64,000 nucleotides of DNA from Candidatus Poribacteria bacterium (GTDB lineage Bacteria; Poribacteria; WGA-4E; WGA-3G). The notes below the pieces were generated by a model, which worked only from the letters and a program-made list of their open reading frames with translations, was not told where the DNA came from and did not search any database. How positions within the stretch are numbered: position 1 is the first letter of the stretch; every line of letters starts with the position of its first letter. The position numbers and the translations under genes are program-made. This document shows, piece after piece, positions 44,998 to 54,005 of this stretch. The DNA is taken from NCBI GenBank assembly GCA_026706025.1, contig JAPOZO010000030.1:1-64000 (forward strand), read 5' to 3'.

Positions 44998-46218
44998 ATG
45001 TATGCTAAAGTGCTGCAAAAAATCGCTAAATTGACACCTATGGTACATTTTAGGGGGACCCTCATTTTAGTTGTGTGTATAGCTCTGTATATCGCTGGAG
45101 CCACCGCGCAGGAATCAGACACACTGGATGAAAAAGGCATTGTCCGTGGATATATTATAGATACAACTCCCGCGCAGCTGCCTATTGCTGGTGTGCGTGT
45201 TCAGATTGACAACGGAGAAGGGCATATTTTTGAAACAACGACTGCCGAAACAGGTGTATTCGTATACACAGATATACCCGCGGATGATTATCTGATTAAT
45301 ATCCACAAGTCTGGATACCAGAGTCGAATGGGAAAGCCTTTGGTGGTCACAAGCGGTGGTGTTCATTCTGTTCCACTTACAATGAACAAACAAGAGGATA
45401 TATTTACCAAATTCCGGAATTTGTTCAGATCTGAAGAACAGCAAGGCGGCACGCTTCAATTACAAGTTACAACACCATCTCCGCAATCTGTTCCGATTGA
45501 AAATGCTAAAGTTACAATTTCGCAAATTCGTGGCAAAGGCAGCTTCCCAACAAATAATATCCGAATCACAGACGCGAGCGGAGAGTATCGGCACGACAAT
45601 TTACCATCAGGGCACTACTTCGTTACCGTTCGTAAGGACAGTTATCATACTACTTTTCCAATACCTGTCGAAGAAAATCGGATGGTGACTGCTGCTGTAG
45701 AATTTCCTATCTCTAATGGGACCGCGGACATCAACGTTTTACCTCCACACGAGACAGAAACAAAATGGGTGATTCGTGGTAAGATTTTTGAGATCGACTT
45801 CCAACAAACGCCAGTAAGCGATGTCGAAGTCCGGATTAGGGGTAGCAACTTGAAACACCCTAAAGTTGCTTATTCCAATGCGGATGGCGAATATGAGTTT
45901 GGCTTGCTTCCAGAGCACTACAGCATTTTCCTTGATAAAGATGGGTATGAGGAGGACGCAAGTGTCCGTACTGAAGTAGCTGTTAAGATTAGGCAAAGCA
46001 GTGTCACTGTGATTAAAGAAGGCATGTTCGTTGTTTACGAGACAGTTGCGAAAGGGAATGTACTTGCGCTTAAACACGGCATATCGAGAAAAAGTTTTTT
46101 CAAGAAATATGGAAAAACGATTGAGGGCGCGCTTTTCGGAGCAATCATCAGTGGTATATTAAGCTTTTTTATTTCAAGGTATTTAAACAAACGTCAACCA
46201 AAACACAGTTGGGAGTAA
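44998..46218 (+). CDS. Envelope protein with carboxypeptidase-regulatory-like domains and C-terminal anchor (paralogue 2)
   Basis: The 406 aa product has a signal peptide (TLILVVCIALYIAGATAQES). It has three CarboxypepD_reg-like domains ending DIPADDYLINIHKSGYQSR, NLPSGHYFVTVRKDSYH and LLPEHYSIFLDKDGYEED. A conserved VIKEGMFVVYETVAKG segment is shared with paralogue 1. The C-terminal transmembrane helix (FGAIISGILSFFISRYL) is followed by a basic tail. Paralogue 1 lacks that helix, so one is released and one anchored. ATG 44998 is used; ATG 45040 (MVHFRGTLIL) is an alternative closer to the signal peptide. The next gene starts 2 bp after the stop. Confidence 0.8.
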   Translation: MYAKVLQKIAKLTPMVHFRGTLILVVCIALYIAGATAQESDTLDEKGIVRGYIIDTTPAQLPIAGVRVQIDNGEGHIFETTTAETGVFVYTDIPADDYLINIHKSGYQSRMGKPLVVTSGGVHSVPLTMNKQEDIFTKFRNLFRSEEQQGGTLQLQVTTPSPQSVPIENAKVTISQIRGKGSFPTNNIRITDASGEYRHDNLPSGHYFVTVRKDSYHTTFPIPVEENRMVTAAVEFPISNGTADINVLPPHETETKWVIRGKIFEIDFQQTPVSDVEVRIRGSNLKHPKVAYSNADGEYEFGLLPEHYSIFLDKDGYEEDASVRTEVAVKIRQSSVTVIKEGMFVVYETVAKGNVLALKHGISRKSFFKKYGKTIEGALFGAIISGILSFFISRYLNKRQPKHSWE

Positions 46219-46220
46219 AT

Positions 46221-47222
46221 ATGGCAAAAGAGAAATTAAACTTTGCGTTCATAGGATGCGGTGGCAATGCACGTGGACACGGACGCAGCGTCTCAAGCGT
46301 CGAAGACGTGGAGATTGTTGCGCTTGCAGATCCGAGCGCGGGTTCACTCAATGCGTTCAAAGAGACTGTCGGTTTAGACGATTCGGTACCGACCTACGCC
46401 GACCATGTTGAGATGTTAGCCGCTGCCAAACCCGACGCTGTCGTCATTAGTTCGCCGCACGGTCTACATTTCCAACATATCATGGATGCCCTTGATGCCG
46501 GATGCCATGTTCATACCGAGAAGCCGATGGTTTGCACGGTGGATCATGCTAAGCAGGTGATGGCGAAGGTGGAAGAAACCGGCTTGCACCTGATGATCGG
46601 CTACCAACGCCATCTAAGTCCTACCTACCAATACTGCCGCAAAGTTGTCCAGAGTGGTGAACTTGGACCTGTCAACTTCGTCTCCGCACATCAATCGCAG
46701 AATTGGTATCGCAATCAGCAGGGAAAATGGCGACAAGACCCATTCCTCGGTGGTGGCGGTCAACTGAACGACTCTGGCAGCCATCTTATTGACATCTTGC
46801 TCTGGGTGCTGGAAGCGAGTCCGGATACCGTCTTCGCGATGATAGATAACTTAGACATTGAAGTGGATGTCCTCACGGCAATGTCAATCAAGTTTGATAC
46901 GGGTGCCTTGTGCAATATCAGCATTGTCGGACATGCCTACGGTGGCGTGCAAGAAGCATTTTCTATCTGGTTAGAGGAAGGCGCGCTTCACCTTCGCGAA
47001 GGCAAACTCCTTCGTCAGGAACAGTCAGGATCGCCAGAACCTGTTGACGCATCTGAACTGCCGGCATCAGGGAACAAGGATGTTGCCTTCATCGAGCTGA
47101 TTCGCGGTGAACGGACGGAGAACCCGATCGGTGTCGAAAACGGGTTACGTGTCATCCAATTAACTGAAGCCGCTTGGCAGTCTGCCGAACTCGGTAAACC
47201 CGTCAAGGTGGATCTGAGTTAA
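46221..47222 (+). CDS. Gfo/Idh/MocA family oxidoreductase
   Basis: The 333 aa NAD(P)-dependent dehydrogenase has Rossmann start FAFIGCGGNARGHGRS, the catalytic-lysine motif HTEKPMVCT, and a C-terminal sheet domain with GGGGQLNDSGSHLIDILLWV. Members oxidise or reduce sugars, inositols and their derivatives. ATG 46221 has GGGAGTAA upstream; the longer frame from 46209 overlaps the preceding gene. It is followed 4 bp later by an ABC ATPase, with a PhyH-like oxygenase and a second Gfo/Idh/MocA gene further on: a small-molecule catabolic cluster of unknown substrate. Confidence 0.92.
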   Translation: MAKEKLNFAFIGCGGNARGHGRSVSSVEDVEIVALADPSAGSLNAFKETVGLDDSVPTYADHVEMLAAAKPDAVVISSPHGLHFQHIMDALDAGCHVHTEKPMVCTVDHAKQVMAKVEETGLHLMIGYQRHLSPTYQYCRKVVQSGELGPVNFVSAHQSQNWYRNQQGKWRQDPFLGGGGQLNDSGSHLIDILLWVLEASPDTVFAMIDNLDIEVDVLTAMSIKFDTGALCNISIVGHAYGGVQEAFSIWLEEGALHLREGKLLRQEQSGSPEPVDASELPASGNKDVAFIELIRGERTENPIGVENGLRVIQLTEAAWQSAELGKPVKVDLS

Positions 47223-47226
47223 GCTA

Positions 47227-47991
47227 ATGTTTGATGTCCAAAACCTGTGCAAGTCTTTTGGAAAAAAGCCGTTTCTCATGGAACTTACGTTTCAGGTGCC
47301 AGCCGGTGGGTGTCTCATTCTGCTCGGCAGAAACGGCGCAGGTAAAACGCTTCTGCTCAACATCTTGGCAACTTTAGTTGAGCCGACATCGGGTAGCGTT
47401 TCTATTGATGGTGTTGATGCGCTTGCAAATACAAAACAGGTCCGTCCGTTGATCGGATATATACCGGTAGCATTTCAAGGATACCCTGAGTTACCTGTCG
47501 TAGATTATCTCAATTTTTTCGCAGCTGCATACAAATTAGAGAAACGCGAACGTGCCTCAGCAATTGATGCTGTACTTGAATTAATGGACATCCAACACCT
47601 GCGCGACATCAAAATTGAGGTGCTGTCAACTGGGGAGCGGCAACGCCTCTTATTTGCCAAAACTTTTCTTCATGAACCGCAACTGTGGCTGCTCGACGAA
47701 CCGCTCGCCCCTCTTGATCCCGGCGGACAGGTCGAGATGTTAGAATTGATCGGTGAACTCCAAGCGATGGGCAAGACCGTCGTAATTGCTACCAATCGTC
47801 TTGAAGATGTTCATCGGTTGTGCGATACGGGTTCACAAGACGGGACGTTTGTGGGAATACTGAAAGATGGACAATTTACTGCGTTCAAGAAATTTAACGA
47901 ATTGCGCAATGAGAATGCTGAAGCCGATACCGCAGATTCCCTCTCATCAAATTGGTTTTACGAATTCTACTTGGAGGTTACAAAACCGTAA
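47227..47991 (+). CDS. ABC transporter ATP-binding protein without a linked permease
   Basis: The 254 aa ATPase has Walker A GRNGAGKT (34-41), a signature of the form LSTGERQRLLFAKTF in place of LSGGQ, Walker B LWLLDEPLAPLD, and a switch-like VIATNRLED. It resembles the drug/antibiotic or CcmA-type exporter ATPases. No permease gene is adjacent: the flanking genes are oxidoreductases. The stop codon overlaps the next start (TAATG), indicating translational coupling to the PhyH-like gene. Confidence 0.88.
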   Translation: MFDVQNLCKSFGKKPFLMELTFQVPAGGCLILLGRNGAGKTLLLNILATLVEPTSGSVSIDGVDALANTKQVRPLIGYIPVAFQGYPELPVVDYLNFFAAAYKLEKRERASAIDAVLELMDIQHLRDIKIEVLSTGERQRLLFAKTFLHEPQLWLLDEPLAPLDPGGQVEMLELIGELQAMGKTVVIATNRLEDVHRLCDTGSQDGTFVGILKDGQFTAFKKFNELRNENAEADTADSLSSNWFYEFYLEVTKP

Positions 47992-48764
47992 TGTCAGATA
48001 TAGGACAATTCTTTCAGGAAAACGGATACTATTTCGCCAAAGGGGTCTACGCCGCCGAAGAAATTCAGGCGATGGAAAGCGACTTTGATCGGGTCGTGGA
48101 CCAGCTCCTCAAAAGCGATGAGAATGTCAACGCACGGTGGGGTGGCAGATTGATGGATGCCCTTGACGGTGGCGAATCTGTTATCATCCATACCCACAAT
48201 ATCCAGAGTTTCTCTGGGGTCTGGATGCAGGCGTTCTTGCAGGAGAAGTTTCTTGATGCCACAGAAGCCATCCTCGGACCGGATATTATGCTCCACCATT
48301 CCAAACTCTTCTGTAAGCCACCGGAAACAGGCGCGCCCTTCCCGATGCACCAAGATTGGCAATATTTTCCGTCTGTCAAAGACAGCATGATAGCCGCGAT
48401 TATCTACGTCTCGGAGGCTACCGATGAAATGGGGTGTGTACGCGTCTATCCCGGTTCCCACAAGCAGCTCGGACGCACAGATGGCATGATGGGCAGTGGG
48501 AAAAACGCTGAAGTTACGGACCGATACCCGATTGAGAACGCAACCGTTTTGGAGGCGGAACCCGGAGACGTGCTTTTCTTTAGTTACTTCACGCTCCACG
48601 GTTCGATGCCGAACCATTCCAACAAAACCCGAAAAAGTGTACTCGTTCAGATGCTCGCTGGTGACGATGAAATTGAAGGTGAAAACCGACACACCAATGT
48701 CAAACTGGTGCTTCGTGGCTGGAACCATCTCGCAACCCGATCCTCTGTTGGAAGAATTATATAA
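47991..48764 (+). CDS. Phytanoyl-CoA dioxygenase (PhyH) family protein
   Basis: This is an Fe(II)/2-oxoglutarate-dependent oxygenase of 257 aa. The iron-binding facial triad is visible as H120-x-D122 (MHQDWQY) and H203 (TLHGSMPNHS), with the 2-oxoglutarate-binding Arg at R214 (NKTRKS). YPGSHKQLG and EAEPGDVLFF are typical of the family. Members hydroxylate a wide range of small molecules, so the substrate is unknown. I start at ATG 47991 (overlapping the ABC stop), which begins the family's usual DIGQFFQENGYYFAKG. Confidence 0.92.
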   Translation: MSDIGQFFQENGYYFAKGVYAAEEIQAMESDFDRVVDQLLKSDENVNARWGGRLMDALDGGESVIIHTHNIQSFSGVWMQAFLQEKFLDATEAILGPDIMLHHSKLFCKPPETGAPFPMHQDWQYFPSVKDSMIAAIIYVSEATDEMGCVRVYPGSHKQLGRTDGMMGSGKNAEVTDRYPIENATVLEAEPGDVLFFSYFTLHGSMPNHSNKTRKSVLVQMLAGDDEIEGENRHTNVKLVLRGWNHLATRSSVGRII

Positions 48765-48782
48765 CAAAAGGAGAATTAATAA

Positions 48783-49778
48783 ATGATTAGAGTGGGTAAG
48801 ATTAGTATGGCGCATGTCCACGCTGGTGGCTACGCCCGAAGAATCCACGAAAACCCTGAAACTGAACTTGTCGCTGTCTGGGACGAAGAAGAATACGGCG
48901 GTAGAAGTGCAGCGGAACAATACGAGGTTCCATTCTACACCGATCTTGATGAGATGCTCAGCCGCGACGACATAGACGCAGTCGCTGTTGACGCAATCAC
49001 ATCCGACCATCCGCGGGTAATGATCGCCGCAGCTGAAGCCGGTAAACACATCTTCACCGAGAAAGCACTCGCGATTACCGTCGCGGAGTGCGATCCGATT
49101 ATTGAAGCCGTTGAGAAAGCCGGTGTAAAGTTCATGATTTCGCTGCCTTCTCGCGCGAACCCCGAAATCCTGTTTGCGAAAAAGGCAATCGACGACGGAC
49201 TCCTCGGTGACATCACATTCGGTAGAGGACGGATTGCACATTCCGCTGCACTGGACAGTTGGTTCAGCGGCACGAGCGCATGGTTCGCAGATCCAGTACG
49301 TGCCGGTGGCGGCGCACTTTTCGATTTAGGGTGTCACCGCGTTGATGTTATCCGATGGTTAATGGGTGAACCTAAGAGTGCTATCGCCAAAATTAACAAC
49401 TTTACAGGCAATTTCCCGATCGACGACAACAGCGTTTCGGTTGTTGAATTCGCCAACAAAGCACTCGGTGTGATTGATGTTGCGTGGACGCACCGCTCCG
49501 GTCCAAATATGCTTGAGATTTACGGCACAGAAGGTTCGTTTGCTGCAGGGCACGGCGAAATGCATTTTGAAACCCGAAAACTCTCTGATGAAGAAAAGGC
49601 AGAATACATCGCCAACGCACCAGCTGCACCTCCCGAACCGATGCAACAGTGGATCAACGCGATCCTTCGCGACGAACCGATGACGATTACGATCCAAGAT
49701 GGACGTAACCTCACGGAGTTAATGCAGGCATTCTACATCTCCTCTGAACAGGGAGAGTCAGTCGATTTCCCACTCTAA
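48783..49778 (+). CDS. Gfo/Idh/MocA family oxidoreductase with altered EKP motif
   Basis: The 331 aa product has a Rossmann-like N-terminus (RVGKISMAHVHAGGYARRI) whose usual GxGxxG is not clear. The catalytic-region motif is HIFTEKALA, where the family norm is EKP. The substrate domain has GGGALFDLGCHRVDVIRWLMG. Loss of the Gly-rich loop and the EKP proline hints at a changed cofactor mode or function, but the lysine itself remains. AAAGGAGAAT precedes the ATG. It is 18 bp after the PhyH-like gene and probably co-transcribed. Confidence 0.88.
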   Translation: MIRVGKISMAHVHAGGYARRIHENPETELVAVWDEEEYGGRSAAEQYEVPFYTDLDEMLSRDDIDAVAVDAITSDHPRVMIAAAEAGKHIFTEKALAITVAECDPIIEAVEKAGVKFMISLPSRANPEILFAKKAIDDGLLGDITFGRGRIAHSAALDSWFSGTSAWFADPVRAGGGALFDLGCHRVDVIRWLMGEPKSAIAKINNFTGNFPIDDNSVSVVEFANKALGVIDVAWTHRSGPNMLEIYGTEGSFAAGHGEMHFETRKLSDEEKAEYIANAPAAPPEPMQQWINAILRDEPMTITIQDGRNLTELMQAFYISSEQGESVDFPL

Positions 49779-49789
49779 ATAGCCATTAG

Positions 49790-49880
49790 CCATCGGCTTT
49801 CAGCAGGACGTGTGGCTGTTGCTATCGTTTTGGCCGCCACGAACGGTTCTTACTGACAGCCGATGGCTGACCGCTGATGG
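49790..49880. repeat. Inverted repeat CATCGGCTTTCAG / CTGACAGCCGATG
   Basis: The arms AGCCATCGGCTTTCAG and CTGACAGCCGATGGCT flank ~50 bp that hold TGGCTGTTGC and GGCCGCCAC. A trailing GACCGCTGATGGCC lies just before the next gene. It is related to the repeats at 31707 and 57238 by their GCTGAC/GTCAGC tracts. The element separates the oxidoreductase cluster from the metallohydrolase. Confidence 0.65.
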
Positions 49881-49898
49881 CCAAAATTGAGGTGCATT

Positions 49899-52394
49899 AT
49901 GCAAGACTACCAACCTATTTCACTTTCTGCTTTGTGCAATGTCGGTACAGAGATTATCGGCGAGAACGCAACGCCAAGTGTCGGGGCACAGACATTCCAC
50001 GGGCTTCCTTTTGAAATTGCTGAAGGGGCAACCTGTTTCTTAGGATTCGGCGAAGGTGTTAACACCGACCCCATTCAAGTCTCTGTCAGTGCAAGTCCGA
50101 AGCGGGTGATTTTTGTGCATCGGCTGCTTGAGTCGCGCATCCCTGAAGGCGAACCGATCGGTAGGCTCATTGCCAATTATGTTTTCCATTATACCGATGG
50201 TGAAACCGAGAGTGTACCGATTCGCGAACGCTTTGAGATTGGCAGTGTGCCACAGGGATGGGGACAACAGACGTTCCTTGCGATACCTGACCGGCAGGAA
50301 AGTTTGGCATCTCGGCACGAGGGACCTTGGGGATCCGCGGGCAACCGGCAAACCGAGGTGAGCCAAGGAACACCGCGCGACTACTATCTGTGGATCTGGA
50401 AGAATCCGAGGGACGGCGTTGAGGTCGCCTCAATTGAAATCCAACCGCAGGAACGGCGTTTTATTATTGCGGCAATCACGCTCGGTTCTCTCGACGAAGA
50501 CCCGATACCGCGTCGTCCCCGCCGCGAAGTCAAGATCACGCTTCCTCAGTCTGATGATGCCGACAAACCGTTTGATATGGAAGTCAATGTTGACCGGGGC
50601 GTTGCGACTTATCCGTATCCGTTACCGGAGAACGCCCCGGATGCCTTTATCAACGATGATTTCAAAGGCTGGGGCGAATCCCAAAACAACAAAAGCAGCC
50701 CTGCCTATGTTGAAGTGTCCGCGACTCCCTCCGCCAGTGTTGAAGTTAAGAACCAAGGTGAGACACTCGGCACGGTCAATTGGGGAGAAGTAGAAGAAAA
50801 GGGTGTCGTTCAACCCAACGAACGCGTCAAGGTAGAGGTTATCGACTCTGGCAGGAACTGGGTGCATACCACCGTGATTGATGAAGACACAGGCGAACCC
50901 GTGCCGTGTCGCGTCCACTTCCGTTCCCCACACGGCGTGCCTTACGCACCACATGGACACCACGCACACGTCAACTCAAACATGGGCACATGGCACGTCG
51001 ATGTTGGCGGTGATGTACGACTCGGACAGATTAGCTACGCCTACATTGACGGCACGTGTCAAGGATGGCTGCCTCGCGGAGACGTTATTGTTGATGTCGC
51101 CCGCGGTTTTGAATACACGCCTTTGCGAACCACCGTCAACATAAAACCGGGGCAACGTGAGTTGACGCTCCGCTTAAAGCGGTGGTGCAATATGAACGCC
51201 GAACGCTATTTCAGCGGCGATACACACGTCCATTTTCTTTCTACGCAGGGCGCGCATACCGAAGCGCAAGGCGAAGACCTCGGCGTTGTGAATCTTCTCC
51301 TCTCGCAATGGGGGCATCTCTTCACGAATACAGAGGAATTTATCGGAAGACCTACGACCTCCGCCGATGGACGAAGCATTGTCTATGCGACGCAGGAAAA
51401 CCGTCAGCACCTTCTCGGGCATCTCACGCTCCTCGGTTTAAAAGAACAGGTCGCACCGTGGTGTTCAGATGGTCCCGGAGAAGCCGAACTCGGTGGGAAC
51501 ATGGAAGTCACACTCTCGCACTGGGCGGATGCATGTCACGCGCAGGGTGGCACCGTCGTCTTACCGCACATTCCGAACCCAAATTGCGAACCAGCAACAC
51601 TCATCGCTACTGGACGTGTAGATGCCGTCGAATACCTCACCAATGCCATGTATGGGCACCTTGAGTACTATCGTTATCTCAACTGTGGGTATAAACTGCC
51701 GCTCGTCGGTGGCACGGATAAAATGAGTAGCGATGTCCCGGTAGGTGTTTATCGCACCTACGTTCACATCCCTGACAACGAAGAATTCAATTACGATAAC
51801 TGGTGCAAATACATGAGTGCCGGAAACACTTTCCTCAGCGGCGGTCCCATGATACGGCTTACTGTTGATGGACAACCCATCGGTAGCACGATTAACCTAC
51901 CCGGTAACGGCGGCACTGTGGAAGTGGAAGCCGCCGCGGATTCTATCTTCCCGATCCATACCTTGCAGATTATTCAGGCAGGGCAGGTCGTCGCTTCCAC
52001 TGAGGAGAAAGATGGCAAAGCGCATCTACGCCTGAAAGCGAATCTGAAAGTGGACAAACACTCCTGGATTGCGGCGCGATGCGGTGGACCTAACTACGCC
52101 CAAGCGGTTCCACACCACGACGGATGGGGACGCGGTATCATTGCGCATACCTCGCCGGTCTATATTGCTGTTGGCGGTGAATGGTGGATGTTTGACCCAG
52201 AAACAGCAAACTATATGCTGACCTTGATTGAAGGTGGATTGTCCTATATTCAGCAGACAGCACGCCATCATGAACACGGCACTGTGACACACCACCACGG
52301 CGAGGATGACCATCTGGAATTCCTCTCTCGTCCGTTCCAAGAGGCACGAGAGGCAATCCACCGCCGGATGCATCACTTGGGTATCCCGCATTAG
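49899..52394 (+). CDS. CehA/McbA-type metallohydrolase-like protein
   Basis: The 831 aa product has an N-terminal beta-rich half (1-~430) with a carbohydrate-binding-like feel. The hydrolase part begins at ERYFSGDTHVHFLSTQ, where D441, H443 and H445 form the PHP/CehA metal motif. Further candidate ligands lie in VVLPHIPNPN, LPLVGGTDKMSSDVPVG and the His-rich end (RHHEHGTVTHHHGED). CehA-type enzymes are secreted or cytoplasmic phosphoesterase/carbamate-hydrolase relatives. No signal peptide is seen here. I start at ATG 49899 with TTGAGGTG upstream, not TTG 49887. The natural substrate is unknown. Confidence 0.8.
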   Translation: MQDYQPISLSALCNVGTEIIGENATPSVGAQTFHGLPFEIAEGATCFLGFGEGVNTDPIQVSVSASPKRVIFVHRLLESRIPEGEPIGRLIANYVFHYTDGETESVPIRERFEIGSVPQGWGQQTFLAIPDRQESLASRHEGPWGSAGNRQTEVSQGTPRDYYLWIWKNPRDGVEVASIEIQPQERRFIIAAITLGSLDEDPIPRRPRREVKITLPQSDDADKPFDMEVNVDRGVATYPYPLPENAPDAFINDDFKGWGESQNNKSSPAYVEVSATPSASVEVKNQGETLGTVNWGEVEEKGVVQPNERVKVEVIDSGRNWVHTTVIDEDTGEPVPCRVHFRSPHGVPYAPHGHHAHVNSNMGTWHVDVGGDVRLGQISYAYIDGTCQGWLPRGDVIVDVARGFEYTPLRTTVNIKPGQRELTLRLKRWCNMNAERYFSGDTHVHFLSTQGAHTEAQGEDLGVVNLLLSQWGHLFTNTEEFIGRPTTSADGRSIVYATQENRQHLLGHLTLLGLKEQVAPWCSDGPGEAELGGNMEVTLSHWADACHAQGGTVVLPHIPNPNCEPATLIATGRVDAVEYLTNAMYGHLEYYRYLNCGYKLPLVGGTDKMSSDVPVGVYRTYVHIPDNEEFNYDNWCKYMSAGNTFLSGGPMIRLTVDGQPIGSTINLPGNGGTVEVEAAADSIFPIHTLQIIQAGQVVASTEEKDGKAHLRLKANLKVDKHSWIAARCGGPNYAQAVPHHDGWGRGIIAHTSPVYIAVGGEWWMFDPETANYMLTLIEGGLSYIQQTARHHEHGTVTHHHGEDDHLEFLSRPFQEAREAIHRRMHHLGIPH

Positions 52395-52487
52395 TTAACC
52401 GAATTTGCGAAATAGGCGTTTTAGACGGATGTATGAGAAAAGTCTACACTTCAACTAATCCGCGATCATCCGCGATTCAAAAGTAAT

Positions 52488-53966
52488 ATGATGAAAAACC
52501 GCTTCTACCCAATCTTAATAACCCTGTTTATGACACTTTCCTTCACAAATATCGGTTGTGTCCAGGATTCGCCGCAATGGCCTTTACCTGAAGGGGCTAA
52601 AGCACGACTCGGGAAAGGAAGCACACATGAGATTAAGTATTCACCAGATGGTGCCACGCTGGCAGTAGCGAGTAGTATCGGAATTTGGCTCTACGATGCC
52701 GAGAGTGGTGAAGAGGTGTCGCTGCTGACAGGGCATACGAATAAGGTCAGTAGCATGGCGTTTAGCCCCGATGGACAGACAATCGCAAGCATAGGGGATT
52801 GGGATGACGACACGATCCGTCTGTGGGATGTTGACATAGAGCAACAACTGAAAACACTCACTGGGCATACGGGTGATGTCAATAGCATATCGTTTAGCCC
52901 CGATGGACAGACAATCGCAAGCGCGAGTGAGGACGGTACCATCCGTCTGTGGGATGTTACTACAGGGCGGAACCTGAAAACAACACTCATCTGGCATGCA
53001 GATAGGGTCAGGAGCGTGTCGTTTAGTCCTGATGGACAGACAATCGCAAGCATAGGGGATTGGGATGACGACACGATCCATCTGTGGGACGTTGACATAG
53101 AGCAGCAACTGAAAACACTCACTGGGCATACAAGTGCGGTCAATAGCGTATCGTTTAGCCCCGACGGACAAACGATCGCAAGCGCGAGTGAGGACGACAC
53201 GATCCGTCTGTGGGATGTTGGCACAGGGCAGCAACTGAAAACACTCATTGGGCATACGGATAGGGTCAGGAGCGTGATGTTTAGCCCCGACGGACAAATG
53301 ATCGCAAGCGCGAATGAGGACGATATCATCCGTCTGTGGGACGTTGATACCGGTGGAGAGATAAAAACTCTTATAGGGTATACGAGTGATGTTGAGAGCG
53401 TAGCGTTCAGTCCTGATGGCAAGATGATCGCATCAGTGTATAAGTCTGATATCGTGCGGCTGTGGCATTTTGACGCGGCTTATTCGCAAATACCATTTTC
53501 ACAATATTCTCTTCTTGACGACCTATTGCCTTTTGAGCCTACCGTTAGTTTGTGGGACGTTGTTACTGGTAGAGAGATATTGACACTCACTGGACATGCG
53601 GGCCGAGGTGAAGTCTTGAGCGTGTCGTTTAGCCCTGATGGAAATACGCTCGCAGGCGGGAGTTCGGAAGGTACGATCCGTTTGTGGGACGTTGACACGG
53701 GGCAGCAACTGAAAACACTCACTGGGCATACGGATGATGTCAATAGTGTATCCTTTAGCCCCGATGGAAACACACTCGCCTCGGTGAGTGATGACGACAC
53801 TATTCGTTTATGGGACGCTGCCACTGGCAGAGAGATACTGATACTCACTGGGCATACGGATGATATCAATAGCGTATCCTTTAGTCCCGATGGAAATACG
53901 CTCGCATCAGGGAGTAGGGACGGAACCGTGCTGCTGTGGGAACTCGCGCCGACACTCGTGGAGTAG
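52488..53966 (+). CDS. WD40 repeat protein, possible lipoprotein
   Basis: The 492 aa product starts with a signal sequence (FYPILITLFMTLSFTNIGC), where the Cys near 25 could be lipidated although the lipobox (TNIGC) is imperfect. About ten WD40 blades follow, nearly uniform: HTxxVxSVSFSPDGQTIASxSEDDTIRLWDV. They are highly similar at DNA level; for instance 52761-52870 and 53022-53131 differ at about five of 110 positions. A propeller or a double propeller would form outside the inner membrane. No catalytic domain. An in-frame secretion-tail remnant lies just downstream (54006-54185). Confidence 0.88.
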   Translation: MMKNRFYPILITLFMTLSFTNIGCVQDSPQWPLPEGAKARLGKGSTHEIKYSPDGATLAVASSIGIWLYDAESGEEVSLLTGHTNKVSSMAFSPDGQTIASIGDWDDDTIRLWDVDIEQQLKTLTGHTGDVNSISFSPDGQTIASASEDGTIRLWDVTTGRNLKTTLIWHADRVRSVSFSPDGQTIASIGDWDDDTIHLWDVDIEQQLKTLTGHTSAVNSVSFSPDGQTIASASEDDTIRLWDVGTGQQLKTLIGHTDRVRSVMFSPDGQMIASANEDDIIRLWDVDTGGEIKTLIGYTSDVESVAFSPDGKMIASVYKSDIVRLWHFDAAYSQIPFSQYSLLDDLLPFEPTVSLWDVVTGREILTLTGHAGRGEVLSVSFSPDGNTLAGGSSEGTIRLWDVDTGQQLKTLTGHTDDVNSVSFSPDGNTLASVSDDDTIRLWDAATGREILILTGHTDDINSVSFSPDGNTLASGSRDGTVLLWELAPTLVE

Positions 53967-54005
53967 GAGAAAAGACTGGTTCCAAGGTTGACATTAGAGT
54001 ATTAA

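Noticed and set aside
47994-49241. Long 415-codon frame on the minus strand
   Set aside because: It lies antisense to two clear genes (PhyH-like and Gfo/Idh/MocA), has no family motifs and a Cys/Arg/Phe-rich composition typical of shadow frames.
52641-53422. Two repetitive minus-strand frames opposite the WD40 gene
   Set aside because: Their repeats are the complement of the WD40 DNA repeats; they have no independent support.
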